64,000 nt of DNA from Nocardia nova SH22a. GTDB lineage: Bacteria > Actinomycetota > Actinomycetes > Mycobacteriales > Mycobacteriaceae. The stretch spans positions 3,658,001-3,722,000 of the forward strand of contig NZ_CP006850.1 in NCBI RefSeq assembly GCF_000523235.1, in the 5' to 3' direction. The notes under the pieces are model-generated. The model ran no database searches. It worked only from the letters and a program-made list of their open reading frames with translations, and had not been told where the DNA came from. The position numbers and the translations under genes were made by a program. This document shows positions 53,816 through 63,609 of this stretch, piece after piece. Each line of letters starts with the position of its first letter. Within the stretch, counting starts at the first letter, position 1.

Positions 53816-55174
53816 GTGCAGCGACGAATTATGGGGATCGAAACCGAGTTCGGGGTGACGTGCACGTTCCACGGTCACCGTCGGTTGAGTCCTGACGAGG
53901 TGGCCCGGTATCTGTTCCGCCGGGTAGTGTCCTGGGGCCGTAGTTCGAACGTATTTCTCCGCAACGGAGCTCGGCTCTATCTCGATGTCGGTTCCCATCC
54001 GGAGTACGCGACGGCCGAATGCGACTCGCTCGTACAGCTGGTCACCCACGATCGTGCGGGTGAGCGGGTGCTCGAGGAGTTGCTGATCGACGCCGAGCAG
54101 CGCTTGGCGGAGGAGGGGATCGGCGGTGACATCTATCTGTTCAAGAACAACACCGATTCCGCGGGCAACTCCTACGGCTGCCACGAGAACTTCCTCGTGG
54201 TGCGCGCCGGTGAGTTCTCGCGGATCTCGGACGTGCTGTTGCCGTTCCTGGTGACCAGGCAGCTGATCTGCGGTGCGGGCAAGATCCTGCAGACGCCGAA
54301 GGCGGCCACGTTCTGCCTGTCGCAGCGGGCCGAGCACATCTGGGAAGGGGTGTCCTCGGCGACGACGCGGTCGCGGCCGATCATCAACACCCGCGACGAA
54401 CCGCATGCCGACGCGGAGAAGTACCGCCGTCTGCATGTGATCGTCGGCGACTCCAACATGGCCGAGCCGACCACCATGCTGAAGGTGGGCACGGCGGCGC
54501 TGGTGCTGGAGATGATCGAGGCGGGCGTGTCGTTCCGCGACTTCGCGCTCGACAATCCGATCCGCGCGATCCGCGAGGTCAGCCACGATCTCACCGGCCG
54601 CCGCCCGGTGCGGCTGGCCGGTGGGCGCCAGGCCAGCGCACTCGACATCCAGCGCGAGTACTTCACCCGCGCGGTCGAGCACCTGCGCAATCGGGAGCAC
54701 GATCCGCAGGTGGATGCCGTGGTGGATCTGTGGGGCCGCACCCTCGACGCGGTGGAGGCGCAGGATTTCGCCAAGGTCGACACCGAGATCGACTGGGTGA
54801 TCAAGCGCAAGCTGTTCCAGCGGTACCAGGACCGGTACTCGATGGAACTGTCCGATCCCAAGATCGCCCAGCTGGATCTGGCGTACCACGACATCAAGCG
54901 CGGTCGTGGCGTGTTCGATCTGCTGCAGCGCAAGGGCCTGGTCAAGCGCCTCACCGAGGACGAGGCGGTCGATGCCGCGGTCACCACGCCGCCGCAGACG
55001 ACGCGGGCCAAGCTGCGTGGTGATTTCATCACCGCGGCGCAGGAGGCCGGTCGCGATTTCACCGTCGACTGGGTGCATCTGAAGCTGAACGACCAGGCGC
55101 AGCGCACCGTGCTGTGCAAGGACCCGTTCCGATCGGTGGACGAGCGCGTGGATCGGCTCATCGCCTCGATGTGA
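53816..55174 (+). CDS. pafA: Pup-protein ligase
   Basis: A 452-residue ligase, equal in length to the M. tuberculosis protein, that uses ATP to join deamidated Pup to target lysines. The start [15 protein letters not shown] bears the metal-binding Glu; further blocks are [62 protein letters not shown] and the C-terminal [30 protein letters not shown]. The GTG at 53816 is chosen by family length and the nearby -10. Confidence 0.97.
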   Translation: MQRRIMGIETEFGVTCTFHGHRRLSPDEVARYLFRRVVSWGRSSNVFLRNGARLYLDVGSHPEYATAECDSLVQLVTHDRAGERVLEELLIDAEQRLAEEGIGGDIYLFKNNTDSAGNSYGCHENFLVVRAGEFSRISDVLLPFLVTRQLICGAGKILQTPKAATFCLSQRAEHIWEGVSSATTRSRPIINTRDEPHADAEKYRRLHVIVGDSNMAEPTTMLKVGTAALVLEMIEAGVSFRDFALDNPIRAIREVSHDLTGRRPVRLAGGRQASALDIQREYFTRAVEHLRNREHDPQVDAVVDLWGRTLDAVEAQDFAKVDTEIDWVIKRKLFQRYQDRYSMELSDPKIAQLDLAYHDIKRGRGVFDLLQRKGLVKRLTEDEAVDAAVTTPPQTTRAKLRGDFITAAQEAGRDFTVDWVHLKLNDQAQRTVLCKDPFRSVDERVDRLIASM

Positions 55175-55189
55175 GAGCGGCTCGACGCG

Positions 55190-55230
55190 AACGCGGCGGC
55201 CCCGGGCACAGCGCCCGGGGCCGCCGCGTT
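55190..55230 (+). terminator. Hairpin terminator after pafA
   Basis: A perfect 18-bp stem (AACGCGGCGGCCCCGGGC and complement) with a 5-base loop starts 16 bases after the pafA stop. It implies that pafBC is transcribed separately. Confidence 0.85.
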
Positions 55231-55292
55231 CGTCCGGAGCGAATCGGACACCGAATCGGTGCGGTGGCGCATCGCCGCCGCGCGATGCCTAT

Positions 55293-55298
55293 TACTCT
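55293..55298 (+). promoter_or_regulatory. Possible -10 element of pafBC
   Basis: TACTCT (within TATTACTCT) ends 7 bases before the pafB GTG at 55306, consistent with a leaderless transcript. It lies downstream of the pafA hairpin. Confidence 0.45.
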
Positions 55299-55305
55299 GT
55301 GTCGG

Positions 55306-56301
55306 GTGGCGATTTCCAAGGTCGAGCGGCTGATGAATCTGGTGATCGCGCTGCTGTCGACCCGGCAGTTCCTCACCGCGGAGCGGATTCGTGACAGCGT
55401 CGCCGGTTACGAGGAATCGGCCAGCGACGAGGCGTTCAGCCGGATGTTCGAGCGCGACAAGAACGAACTGCGGGATCTGGGTATCCCGCTGGAGGTCGGT
55501 CCGGTGGGCCGGTACTCCGGGCAGGAGGGCTATCGCATCAACCGCGATGCCTACGAACTGCCGGATATCGATCTGACCAGTGCGGAGACGGCGGCGGTCG
55601 CGGTGGCGGTGCAGCTGTGGGAATCTCCGGAGCTGGCCAGCGCCGCCGAGAGCGCGGTCCTGAAGTTGCGGGCGGCCGGAGTGCACGTGGATCCGGAGGC
55701 GGCGTCGGCGTCGGTCCCGGCCGTCCCGGCGCGCACGCGGGGTTCGGAGGCGGCGCTGGGACGGTTGCTGGCGGCCATCGACGCCGGTCGCGCCGTGCGA
55801 TTCGAGCACCGGGTGACCCACAACGCGCCGTATGCGCTGCGCGATGTCGAGCCTTGGGGCGTGGTGACCAGGCACGGGCGCTGGTATCTCGTGGGCCACG
55901 ATCGCGACCGGGACGCGGTGCGGACCTTCCGGTTGTCGCGCATCGGCGCCGAGGTGGAGGTGTACGGACCGGAGAACGCCGTGCACAAACCGGCCGATGT
56001 GGATCTGCGGCGGATCGTGGCACAGGTGACGGGTGCGTCGCCGGTCACCGGGTCGGCGACGGTCTGGGTCGCCCAGGGGCGCGGGCAGGAGATCCGCAGG
56101 CTCGGCGTGCGGGTCGACGAGCGGACGGTGGACGGCCGCGTGGGTTCGGTGATCGAGGTGCCGGTGCGCTCGCGCGATTGGCTGGCCCGGCTGATCACCG
56201 GCCTGGGCCCGGACGCGCTGGTCCTGGCGCCGGAGGACCTGCGCGCGGATGTGATCGCCCGGCTGCGGTCGGTGCTGGAGCGGACGGAGGTGTCGGCATG
56301 A
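55306..56301 (+). CDS. pafB: WYL-domain regulator PafB
   Basis: A 331-residue helix-turn-helix plus WYL-domain protein. With PafC it forms the PafBC activator of the LexA-independent DNA-damage response. The N-terminal winged helix is ISKVERLMNLVIALLSTRQFLTAERI...SRMFERDKNELRDLGIPLEV; the WYL core is VEPWGVVTRHGRWYLVGHDRDRDAVRTFRLSRI. The GTG at 55306 follows family length. Upstream in-frame codons overlap the terminator and are rejected. Confidence 0.94.
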   Translation: MAISKVERLMNLVIALLSTRQFLTAERIRDSVAGYEESASDEAFSRMFERDKNELRDLGIPLEVGPVGRYSGQEGYRINRDAYELPDIDLTSAETAAVAVAVQLWESPELASAAESAVLKLRAAGVHVDPEAASASVPAVPARTRGSEAALGRLLAAIDAGRAVRFEHRVTHNAPYALRDVEPWGVVTRHGRWYLVGHDRDRDAVRTFRLSRIGAEVEVYGPENAVHKPADVDLRRIVAQVTGASPVTGSATVWVAQGRGQEIRRLGVRVDERTVDGRVGSVIEVPVRSRDWLARLITGLGPDALVLAPEDLRADVIARLRSVLERTEVSA

Positions 56302-56371
56302 GCGATCAGGCGCGGAGGCGGCAGCGGAGCGTGACCACGCAGCGCCCAGCTCATGCCGCAGGGGGGCTGCG

Positions 56372-57379
56372 ATGAGCAGCCGGTTGTCGACGCGGTTGTC
56401 GCGGCTGCTGAACATGGTCCCGTATTTCCTCGCGAATCCGGGTATCAGCGCGGCGGAGGCGGCCACGGAACTGGGCGTGAACACCAAACAGCTGATGAGC
56501 GATCTCAATCAGCTGTGGATGTGCGGGCTGCCCGGATACGGGCCCGGCGATCTGATCGATCTGTCGTTCTCCGAGGAGAGCATCGAGGTCACCTTCTCCG
56601 CGGGTATCGATCGGCCGCTGCGGCTGACGTCCATCGAGGCGACGGCACTGCTGGTGGCGCTGCGATCGATCGCCGACCTGCCGGGCATGGTGGATCCGAC
56701 GGCGGCGCGGTCGGCGATCGCGAAGATCGAATCGGCCATCTCGGGGGAGACCGCGGCGCGTGGTGAATCCGAGGTGCCGGTGGAGGCGCCCGCGGTGACG
56801 ACGGTGCGGTCGGCGCTGGCCGACGGGCGGGCGCTGCGGCTGGTGTACTACTCGGCCAGCCGGGACGTGGTGTCCGAGCGCGTGGTCGATCCGATCCGAA
56901 TCGTGCTGGTGGACAACAATTCCTATCTGCAGGCGTGGTGCCGCCAGGCCGAGGGGGTGCGGCTGTTTCGCTTCGACCGGATCGAGGAGGCGACCGAACT
57001 GGACGAGCCCGCCGATCCGCCCGGTCACGCCACCGACGAGACGGCCGGACTGGATCTGTTCTCCGACGATCCGGCGGTGGCGTTGGCGCGCTTGCGGATT
57101 CGCGGTGACTACGGCTGGGTGCTGGACCAGTATCCGATGCATCCGGTGGTCGTCCACGCCGACGGCGACGTGGAGGCGACGATGCGCTTCGCCACCCTGG
57201 ACTGGATCGCCCGGTTGCTGCTGGGCTTCGGGTCCGGGGTCACGGTCCTGGGACCGCCGGAACTGGTGAACGCGGTGCGCGACCGTTCGGCCGCGGCACT
57301 GGCGGCCTACGATGATGTCGGTGATCTCGGAGACCTCGGCTACGACCATTCGGTGATCGAGGAGGTCGGTCCCGCTTGA
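56372..57379 (+). CDS. pafC: WYL-domain regulator PafC
   Basis: A 335-residue paralogue of PafB with the same plan: an N-terminal helix-turn-helix (LSRLLNMVPYFLANPGISAAEAATELGVNTKQLMSDLNQLW) and a WYL domain (RALRLVYYSASRDVVSERVVDPIRIVLVDNNSYLQAWCRQAEGVRLFRFDRI). It starts 70 bases after pafB. Its stop overlaps the next gene (TTGA), coupling an enzyme of unrelated type. Confidence 0.94.
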   Translation: MSSRLSTRLSRLLNMVPYFLANPGISAAEAATELGVNTKQLMSDLNQLWMCGLPGYGPGDLIDLSFSEESIEVTFSAGIDRPLRLTSIEATALLVALRSIADLPGMVDPTAARSAIAKIESAISGETAARGESEVPVEAPAVTTVRSALADGRALRLVYYSASRDVVSERVVDPIRIVLVDNNSYLQAWCRQAEGVRLFRFDRIEEATELDEPADPPGHATDETAGLDLFSDDPAVALARLRIRGDYGWVLDQYPMHPVVVHADGDVEATMRFATLDWIARLLLGFGSGVTVLGPPELVNAVRDRSAAALAAYDDVGDLGDLGYDHSVIEEVGPA

Positions 57380-58419
57380 CATTTCGAGTGACGGTGCTCG
57401 GCGCCGGGAGTATCGGCGTCTTCGTGGGCGGCAAACTGGCGGCCGCCGGCGCCGAGGTGAGTTTCGTCGGACGTCCGCGGGTGCTGGACGAGATCGGCGA
57501 ACACGGGATCCGGCTCACCGATCTCGACGGCGGTGACGAGCGGGTCGCGGTGAGCGGATTCCGCACCGAGACCGAGCCCGGCAGCGCGGCGACCGCGGAT
57601 CTGGTGCTGGTCACGGTGAAGTCCGCGCAGACCGCCGAGGCCGCGGCACAGCTGGCCGATCGGGTGCGCCCGGACGCGGTGGTGATCAGCCTGCAGAACG
57701 GGATCGGCAACGACGCCGTGATCCGCGAGGCGCTGCCCGCGCCGCTGGTGGCGGCGGGGATGGTGATGTTCAACGTCGTCCACCGCGGCGACGGGCATTT
57801 CCATCGCGGCACCGACGGCGGACTGGCGGTGGCCGACGATCCGGCACTGGCCCGGTTCGCGCCGCTGTTCGGCCGGGCGGGGCTGCCGCTGGACCGGCAT
57901 CCGGATCTGCGCCCGGTGCAGTGGGCGAAACTGCTGCTGAACCTGAACAATCCCGTCAACGCGCTGTCCGGCCGGCCGCTGCGCGAGGAACTCGCGACCC
58001 GCGACTATCGCCGCTGTCTGGCCGCGGCGCAGGGCGAAGCGCTGGCGGTGATGCGCCGGGCGGGTATCCGCCCGGCCCGCCTGACCGCGCTCCCACCGCG
58101 CGCGATGGTGCGGCTGCTGCCGGTGCCGGACGCGGTGTTCGCCCGGGTCGCGGGCCGGGTCCTCGGGGTGGATCCGATGGCGCGCTCGTCGATGGCCGAC
58201 GATCTCGCCGCGGGACGCCGGACCGAGATCGACTGGCTGTGCGGGGAGATCACCGCGCTCGGCCGCGCGGTGGGCGTGCCGACGCCGGTGAACGACCGGC
58301 TGACCGAGCTGATCCGGGCGGCGGAGAACGGTTCCGCACGGCACTGGCCCGCCGCGGAACTGCTGGCCCAGCTGCGTGCGGCGAGCAGTCCCGCACCCGC
58401 GCGGACGGGCGGGCACTGA
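57376..58419 (+). CDS. Ketopantoate reductase-family protein
   Basis: A 347-residue 2-dehydropantoate 2-reductase homologue. The Rossmann NADPH site is VTVLGAGSIGVFVGGKLAAAG; DLVLVTVKSAQTAEAA has the catalytic Lys region, SLQNGIGND the conserved Asn, and WAKLLLNLNNPVNALSG the C-terminal helical lysine. It may make pantoate for CoA (PanE-like) or act on another 2-keto acid. The TTG start overlaps the pafC stop. In mycobacteria tatA follows pafC directly, so this is an added gene. Confidence 0.86.
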   Translation: MTFRVTVLGAGSIGVFVGGKLAAAGAEVSFVGRPRVLDEIGEHGIRLTDLDGGDERVAVSGFRTETEPGSAATADLVLVTVKSAQTAEAAAQLADRVRPDAVVISLQNGIGNDAVIREALPAPLVAAGMVMFNVVHRGDGHFHRGTDGGLAVADDPALARFAPLFGRAGLPLDRHPDLRPVQWAKLLLNLNNPVNALSGRPLREELATRDYRRCLAAAQGEALAVMRRAGIRPARLTALPPRAMVRLLPVPDAVFARVAGRVLGVDPMARSSMADDLAAGRRTEIDWLCGEITALGRAVGVPTPVNDRLTELIRAAENGSARHWPAAELLAQLRAASSPAPARTGGH

Positions 58420-58520
58420 GCACTCGGTGAAGCGATGCGGTGGTGAGTGGTGATGACCGCCGCCACCGGCGGATACCGGTCCGGTAGCATCGGACATACC
58501 ACAGTCTTGGGAGGTTTTCG

Positions 58521-58796
58521 ATGGGTTCATTGAGCCCGACGCACTGGCTCATCATTGCGTTGGTGATCCTGCTGCTGTTCGGCGCCAAGCGGCTGCCCGA
58601 CGCCGCTCGGGGCCTCGGACGTTCCTTGCGCATCTTCAAGAGTGAGATGAGCGAGATGCAGTCCGAGGGTTCCGGCGGCTCCGGGAGCAGCGCCGCATCC
58701 GGCACCGCGCCGCAGTCGGCGCCGGCCACCGAACTGCCGTCCGCGCAGCCGGTGAATCCCGCGCCGCAGGCCGACAAGGATCGCCACACGGCCTGA
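58521..58796 (+). CDS. tatA: Sec-independent translocase TatA
   Basis: A 91-residue TatA. One transmembrane helix ([19 protein letters not shown] with the FGAKRLP hinge) is followed by an amphipathic helix ([16 protein letters not shown]) and a polar Ser/Ala/Pro-rich tail. It oligomerises to form the pore for folded, twin-arginine substrates. The ATG follows GGGAGG. tatC lies 115 bases downstream. Confidence 0.96.
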   Translation: MGSLSPTHWLIIALVILLLFGAKRLPDAARGLGRSLRIFKSEMSEMQSEGSGGSGSSAASGTAPQSAPATELPSAQPVNPAPQADKDRHTA

Positions 58797-58911
58797 TCCG
58801 GCCCCGTCATCGGACCGTAGCCCCGGCACTCGCCGCGCGGAGACGGTCCGATGACCGATGTGCGTTTCATCCGGATCCGGTCGCCAGGTGATCAGCGAGG
58901 CAGTCACATAC

Positions 58912-59901
58912 ATGCGCATTCCGTTCGACCCCCGCCGCAGCAGGCGCAGGACGAATCCCGACGGCAACATGTCGTTGGTCGAACATCTGCACGAGTTGCG
59001 TTCACGGCTGCTGAAGGCCCTGCTGGCGGTCGCGCTGACGTCGGTACTCGGATTCCTCTGGTACTCGCACTCGTTCCTCGGCATCGACAGTCTCGGTGAC
59101 ATCCTGCGCGGACCGTACTGTTCGCTGCCGCCGGAACATCGCGCGCAACTGACCGCCGACGGCACCTGCCGGTTGCTGGCGACCGCGCCGTTCGAGCAGT
59201 TCATGCTGCGGTTCAAGGTGGCCTTGACTGCGGGTGTGGTGATGGCCTGCCCGATCTGGCTCTACCAGCTGTGGGCCTTCGTCACCCCCGGCCTGTACTC
59301 GAAGGAACGCAAGTACGCGATCAGCTTCGTCACCTCCGGTGTGCTGCTGTTCGTCGTCGGCGCGGTGCTCGCCTACTGGGTCGTGGCGCACGCGCTGAGC
59401 TTCCTGATGGGGATCGGCAGCAATGTGCAGATCACCGCGCTCAGCGGTAGTCAGTACTTCGGATTCATCATCAAACTGCTGGTCATCTTCGGATTCAGTT
59501 TCGAGACGCCGCTGCTGATCATCGGGCTGAACATGGTCGGCGTGCTGACCTACGAACGGCTCAAGAAGTGGCGTCGCGGCATGATCTTCGGATTGTTCGT
59601 GTTCGCCGCGATCGTCACGCCGCAGGATCCGTTCTCCATGCTGGCGCTGGCCGCCGCGCTGACGGTGCTGTTCGAGGTCGCCGTGCAGGTGGCGCGGGTC
59701 AACGACCGCAGGCGCGCCCGGCGCGGCGACAACTGGGGCGCGCTGTCGGACGACGAGGCCTCCCCGTTGGGCGGACCGGACGATGTCGACGGGACGACCC
59801 CGGTCGAGCGGTCCGGGCCGGTGGCGTCGAGCGGCCCGATCCCCGGCGGTGACGTAACGAAAACCCCGCGCCCGGTGTCGGACTACTCCGATACCCTCTG
59901 A
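58912..59901 (+). CDS. tatC: Sec-independent translocase TatC
   Basis: A 329-residue six-helix TatC that recognises the twin-arginine signal. [21 protein letters not shown] is the conserved start, followed by the helices and [42 protein letters not shown]. The C-terminus is a polar tail with Ser/Pro-rich sequence. The ATG at 58912 is chosen by family plan; a longer frame exists upstream. Confidence 0.95.
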   Translation: MRIPFDPRRSRRRTNPDGNMSLVEHLHELRSRLLKALLAVALTSVLGFLWYSHSFLGIDSLGDILRGPYCSLPPEHRAQLTADGTCRLLATAPFEQFMLRFKVALTAGVVMACPIWLYQLWAFVTPGLYSKERKYAISFVTSGVLLFVVGAVLAYWVVAHALSFLMGIGSNVQITALSGSQYFGFIIKLLVIFGFSFETPLLIIGLNMVGVLTYERLKKWRRGMIFGLFVFAAIVTPQDPFSMLALAAALTVLFEVAVQVARVNDRRRARRGDNWGALSDDEASPLGGPDDVDGTTPVERSGPVASSGPIPGGDVTKTPRPVSDYSDTL

Positions 59902-59903
59902 GC

Positions 59904-62591
59904 GTGGGACAACCGTCGCCGACCGGCGAACTCGCGGCATTCGCCGCCGACCTGACATTTTCGCTGGATCCGTTTCAGCAGCAAGCCTGTTCGGCGCTGC
60001 AGAACGGTCACAGCGTGCTCGTCTGCGCCCCGACCGGCGCCGGTAAGACCGTGGTCGGGGAATTCGCGGTGCACCTGGCGCGGGTGGCGGGCGGCAAATG
60101 CTTCTACACCACGCCGATCAAGGCGCTGTCGAATCAGAAGTACGCGGATCTGGTGGAACGGTACGGCCGCGACGCGGTGGGCCTGCTCACCGGCGATCAG
60201 TCGATCAATCCCGGCGCCGGGGTCGTGGTCATGACCACCGAAGTCCTGCGCAATATGCTCTACGCGGGTTCGGACGCCCTGCACGGGTTGTCGTTCGTGG
60301 TCATGGACGAGGTGCACTATCTGGCCGACCGGTTCCGCGGCGCGGTGTGGGAAGAGGTGATCCTGCATCTGCCGCCGGAGGTCCGGCTGGTGAGCCTGTC
60401 GGCGACGGTCAGCAACGCCGAGGAGTTCGGCGCCTGGATGGAGACCGTGCGCGGCGACACCGCCGTCATCGTCGACGAGACCCGGCCGGTGCCGCTGTGG
60501 CAGCACGTCATGGTGGGGCGGCGGATGTTCGACCTGTTCGACGCGAAGTCCAGCGACCAGAAGATCCTCGTCGACGAGGACCTCGTCCGCTACATCAAAC
60601 ATCGCGAGTCCGCCGACCGGATGAACGGCTGGTCGAATCCGCGCCACCGGGGCGGGCCGCGGCGGGATTTCCGGCCCGTGCCCCGTCCGGAGATGCTGGC
60701 CCGCCTCGACGAGGAAGGGCTGCTGCCCGCGATCACCTTCATCTTCAGCCGGGCCGGATGCGACGGTGCGCTGGCGCAGTGCCTGCGCTCGAAACTGGAT
60801 CTGAGCCGCCCGGAGGACGCCCCGGCGATCGAGGAGATCATCGAACGCCACACCGGCGATCTGCCCCGCGCCGATCTCGACGTCCTCGGCTACTGGGAGT
60901 GGCGCGAAGCGCTCTACCGCGGGCTGGCCGCCCACCACGCCGGTATGCTGCCCGCCTTCCGGCACACCGTGGAAGAGCTGTTCGTCCGCGGTCTGGTCCG
61001 GGCCGTATTCGCCACGGAGACACTGGCTCTGGGCATCAACATGCCCGCCCGCACGGTGGTGCTGGAGCGGCTGGTGAAATTCAACGGTGAGACCCACGCC
61101 GAGCTCACTCCGGGCGAGTACACGCAGCTGACCGGCCGGGCCGGGCGCCGCGGTATCGATGTCGAGGGGCATGCCGTGGTGATGTGGCATCCCGATGTCG
61201 ACACCAGCGCGGTGGCCGGTCTCGCCTCCACCCGCACCTATCCGCTGCGCAGTTCGTTCCGGCCCGGGTACAACATGTCGATCAACCTGATCGACCGGAT
61301 GGGCGCGCCGCAGTCGCGGCAATTGCTGGAGCGCTCGTTCGCGCAGTTCCAGGCCGACCGATCGGTGGTGGGCCTGGTGCGCGGCATCGAGCGCAACGAG
61401 GCCCAGATCCGGAAACTGCGCTCGCAGATCGGCGACGACGATTTCCTGGAGTACCTCTCGCTGCGCGAACGCATCAAGCAGCGGGAGCGGGATCTGCAGC
61501 GACAGGGCCGGGTCGATCGGCGCGGCGCCGCGGTCGCGTCCCTGACGTCGCTGCGGCGCGGGGATGTGGTGGCGATTCCGAGCGGACGCCGTCAGGGCCT
61601 CGCGGTGATCCTGGAACCGGATTCGAGCCCGGGCGATCCGCGGCCGCTGGTGCTGACCGCCGACACCTGGGCCGGACGGGTGTCGGCCGCCGACTTCCCC
61701 ACGCCCGCACAGCCGTTGGGCCGGATGCGGCTTCCGCGCCACGTCGATCACCGCACCGCGCGGGCCCGGCGTGATCTGGCCTCGGCACTGCGCAGCACCG
61801 GCATCTCGGTGCCCGGTCACGGCCGCCGCGGCGGGCGGGCCCGGGCCGACGACCGGGAGCTGGCGACCCTGCGCCGCGCCCTGCGGGCCCATCCGGCGCA
61901 CTCCCGGCCCGACCGGGAACAGCTGGCCCGGCTGGGGGAGCGCTACAACCGGCTCGAGCGGGAGAACGAGTCGATGCGCCAGAAGGTCGCTGCCACAACG
62001 AATTCGCTGGCCCGCACCTTCGACCGGATCGTGGCGCTGCTGACCGAACGCGGGTACGTCGCGGACGGGGAGGTCACCGCCGACGGCCGCCGGCTGGCCC
62101 GCATCTACACCGAGGCGGACCTGGTGGTGGCCGAATGTCTGCGGCAGGGTTTGTGGAAGGGCCTCGGCGCGGCCGAACTGGCCGGAGTCGTGTCGGCGCT
62201 GGTGTTCGAATCGCGGCAGGAAGGCGGCTATCTGGGCCCGTCCGGCCCGACCGAGCCGGTGCGCCGCGCGGTGGGGGCCACCATCGGCGTGTGGAGTCAG
62301 CTGCGCACCGACGAGGCCCGGCACAAACTCGCACCCACGCGCGAACCGGATCTGGGATTCGTCACCGGAATCTACAAGTGGGCGCGCGGCGACGGGTTGG
62401 CGGAATCGTTGCTGGCCAGCGGTGATCACGGCAGTGCGCTGTCGGCGGGCGATTTCGTGCGCTGGTGCCGGCAGGTGATCGATCTGCTCGATCAGATCCA
62501 CCAGACCGCCGACGACACCGAAATCGCCGCCACCGCGGCGAAGTCGGTGCGTGCGATCCGGCGAGGCGTTGTGGCGGTGGACGCCGCGTAG
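59904..62591 (+). CDS. helY: DEVH-box RNA helicase HelY
   Basis: An 895-residue Ski2/Mtr4-like superfamily 2 helicase, close to mycobacterial HelY. Walker A APTGAGKT (about 42-49), the motif II box DEVH in VVMDEVHYLADRFRG (near 135), SLSATVSNAEEFG (motif III) and AVFATETLALGINMPART, with QLTGRAGRRGID (motif VI), are visible. A C-terminal helical domain ends the protein. Likely acts in RNA processing or turnover. It begins 2 bases after tatC. Confidence 0.95.
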   Translation: MGQPSPTGELAAFAADLTFSLDPFQQQACSALQNGHSVLVCAPTGAGKTVVGEFAVHLARVAGGKCFYTTPIKALSNQKYADLVERYGRDAVGLLTGDQSINPGAGVVVMTTEVLRNMLYAGSDALHGLSFVVMDEVHYLADRFRGAVWEEVILHLPPEVRLVSLSATVSNAEEFGAWMETVRGDTAVIVDETRPVPLWQHVMVGRRMFDLFDAKSSDQKILVDEDLVRYIKHRESADRMNGWSNPRHRGGPRRDFRPVPRPEMLARLDEEGLLPAITFIFSRAGCDGALAQCLRSKLDLSRPEDAPAIEEIIERHTGDLPRADLDVLGYWEWREALYRGLAAHHAGMLPAFRHTVEELFVRGLVRAVFATETLALGINMPARTVVLERLVKFNGETHAELTPGEYTQLTGRAGRRGIDVEGHAVVMWHPDVDTSAVAGLASTRTYPLRSSFRPGYNMSINLIDRMGAPQSRQLLERSFAQFQADRSVVGLVRGIERNEAQIRKLRSQIGDDDFLEYLSLRERIKQRERDLQRQGRVDRRGAAVASLTSLRRGDVVAIPSGRRQGLAVILEPDSSPGDPRPLVLTADTWAGRVSAADFPTPAQPLGRMRLPRHVDHRTARARRDLASALRSTGISVPGHGRRGGRARADDRELATLRRALRAHPAHSRPDREQLARLGERYNRLERENESMRQKVAATTNSLARTFDRIVALLTERGYVADGEVTADGRRLARIYTEADLVVAECLRQGLWKGLGAAELAGVVSALVFESRQEGGYLGPSGPTEPVRRAVGATIGVWSQLRTDEARHKLAPTREPDLGFVTGIYKWARGDGLAESLLASGDHGSALSAGDFVRWCRQVIDLLDQIHQTADDTEIAATAAKSVRAIRRGVVAVDAA

Positions 62592-62696
62592 CATCCGCGG
62601 CTGTGATTGGATGGCTAGCGGTACCGACCGTGGTGAGGGCCTGAATCACCTCACGCGGGGGGAAGTGAGACGACGAGTGCGAGTGGAGGCAGGCAG

Positions 62697-63452
62697 ATGA
62701 GCGGCCCGTACGGACCGAACGAGACCCCTGGTCCAGGGGAGGGACACAGCAGCGACCCGACCCAGCAGTGGTCCGGGCAGCAGCAGCCGGGTCAGTCCGG
62801 GCCGCCGCAGTGGGGTGGCCAGCCGCCGCAGCAGCCGCAGTGGGGCGGCCAGCCCGCACCGCAGCAACCGCAACCCGAGCAATGGGCACAGCCCCAGCAG
62901 CCGCAGGCCCCGCAGCAACCGCAGTGGGGTCAGCAGAGCCAGCCGTCCTGGCCGCAGCAGCCGCCGGCGCAGGCGCAGCCGTGGGAGCCGACCCAGCAGC
63001 AGTGGGGTCAGCCGCCGCAACCCTCTCAGCAACAGTGGGGTCAGCCTCCCCAGGGCCAGCAGCAGTGGAGTCAGCAGCCCGATCAGTCCGGGCAGCAGTG
63101 GGGTTCGCCGCAGGAGCCGCAGCTGACGGTCACGCCCGCGAAGAAGTCGCGCAAGGGTCTGATCTTCGGCGGTATCGGCGCCCTGGTCGTGATCGTCGTC
63201 GCGGTGGTTCTCGCCTTCGTCTTCCTCGGCAGCGACAAACTCGACAACAAGGCCGTCCAGGACGGTGTGCAGAAGGTCCTCAAGGACTCCTACGGAATCG
63301 ACGACGTCGAGGGCGTCAGCTGCCCGTCGGGCCAGAAGGTCGAGGTCGGCGCCACCTTCGACTGCACCCTCAAGGTCGGTGGTGAGGCGAAGAAGGTCAC
63401 CGTCAAGATCACCAAGGACGACGGGACCTACGAGGTCGGCCGCCCCAACTGA
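62697..63452 (+). CDS. DUF4333 membrane protein with Q/P/W-rich N-terminus
   Basis: A 251-residue single-pass protein. About 145 N-terminal residues are low-complexity Gln/Pro/Trp/Gly repeats (units such as QWGGQPPQQPQ and QQQWGQPPQ) and are probably cytoplasmic. They are followed by a transmembrane helix (LIFGGIGALVVIVVAVVLAFVFL) and a DUF4333-like extracytoplasmic domain with two Cys (VSCPSGQ and TFDCTLKV). It sits in the position of Rv2091c. Function unknown. A hairpin terminator follows. Confidence 0.87.
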   Translation: MSGPYGPNETPGPGEGHSSDPTQQWSGQQQPGQSGPPQWGGQPPQQPQWGGQPAPQQPQPEQWAQPQQPQAPQQPQWGQQSQPSWPQQPPAQAQPWEPTQQQWGQPPQPSQQQWGQPPQGQQQWSQQPDQSGQQWGSPQEPQLTVTPAKKSRKGLIFGGIGALVVIVVAVVLAFVFLGSDKLDNKAVQDGVQKVLKDSYGIDDVEGVSCPSGQKVEVGATFDCTLKVGGEAKKVTVKITKDDGTYEVGRPN

Positions 63453-63462
63453 GCCGAATCGG

Positions 63463-63490
63463 ACGGCCCCGGCATAGTTGCCGGGGCCGT
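63463..63490 (+). terminator. Hairpin terminator after DUF4333 gene
   Basis: A 12-bp stem ACGGCCCCGGCA with complement, a 4-base loop and TTTGCTT after it: a classical intrinsic terminator between convergent genes. Confidence 0.85.
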
Positions 63491-63609
63491 TTTGCTTACC
63501 GCCGCATCGGTACCAGTGGGCTCGGGACGGCATTGGAGCACGGGTCTTCGACGCCGCAACCTCGTTGTCCGTCGATGGACGTCGTGACGGTGCCGGGTCG
63601 GCGCCCGGA

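Noticed and set aside
62790..63120. CRISPR-like or minisatellite repeats
   Set aside because: The repetition is codon-level repetition of a Gln/Pro/Trp protein region, without regular repeat-spacer structure.
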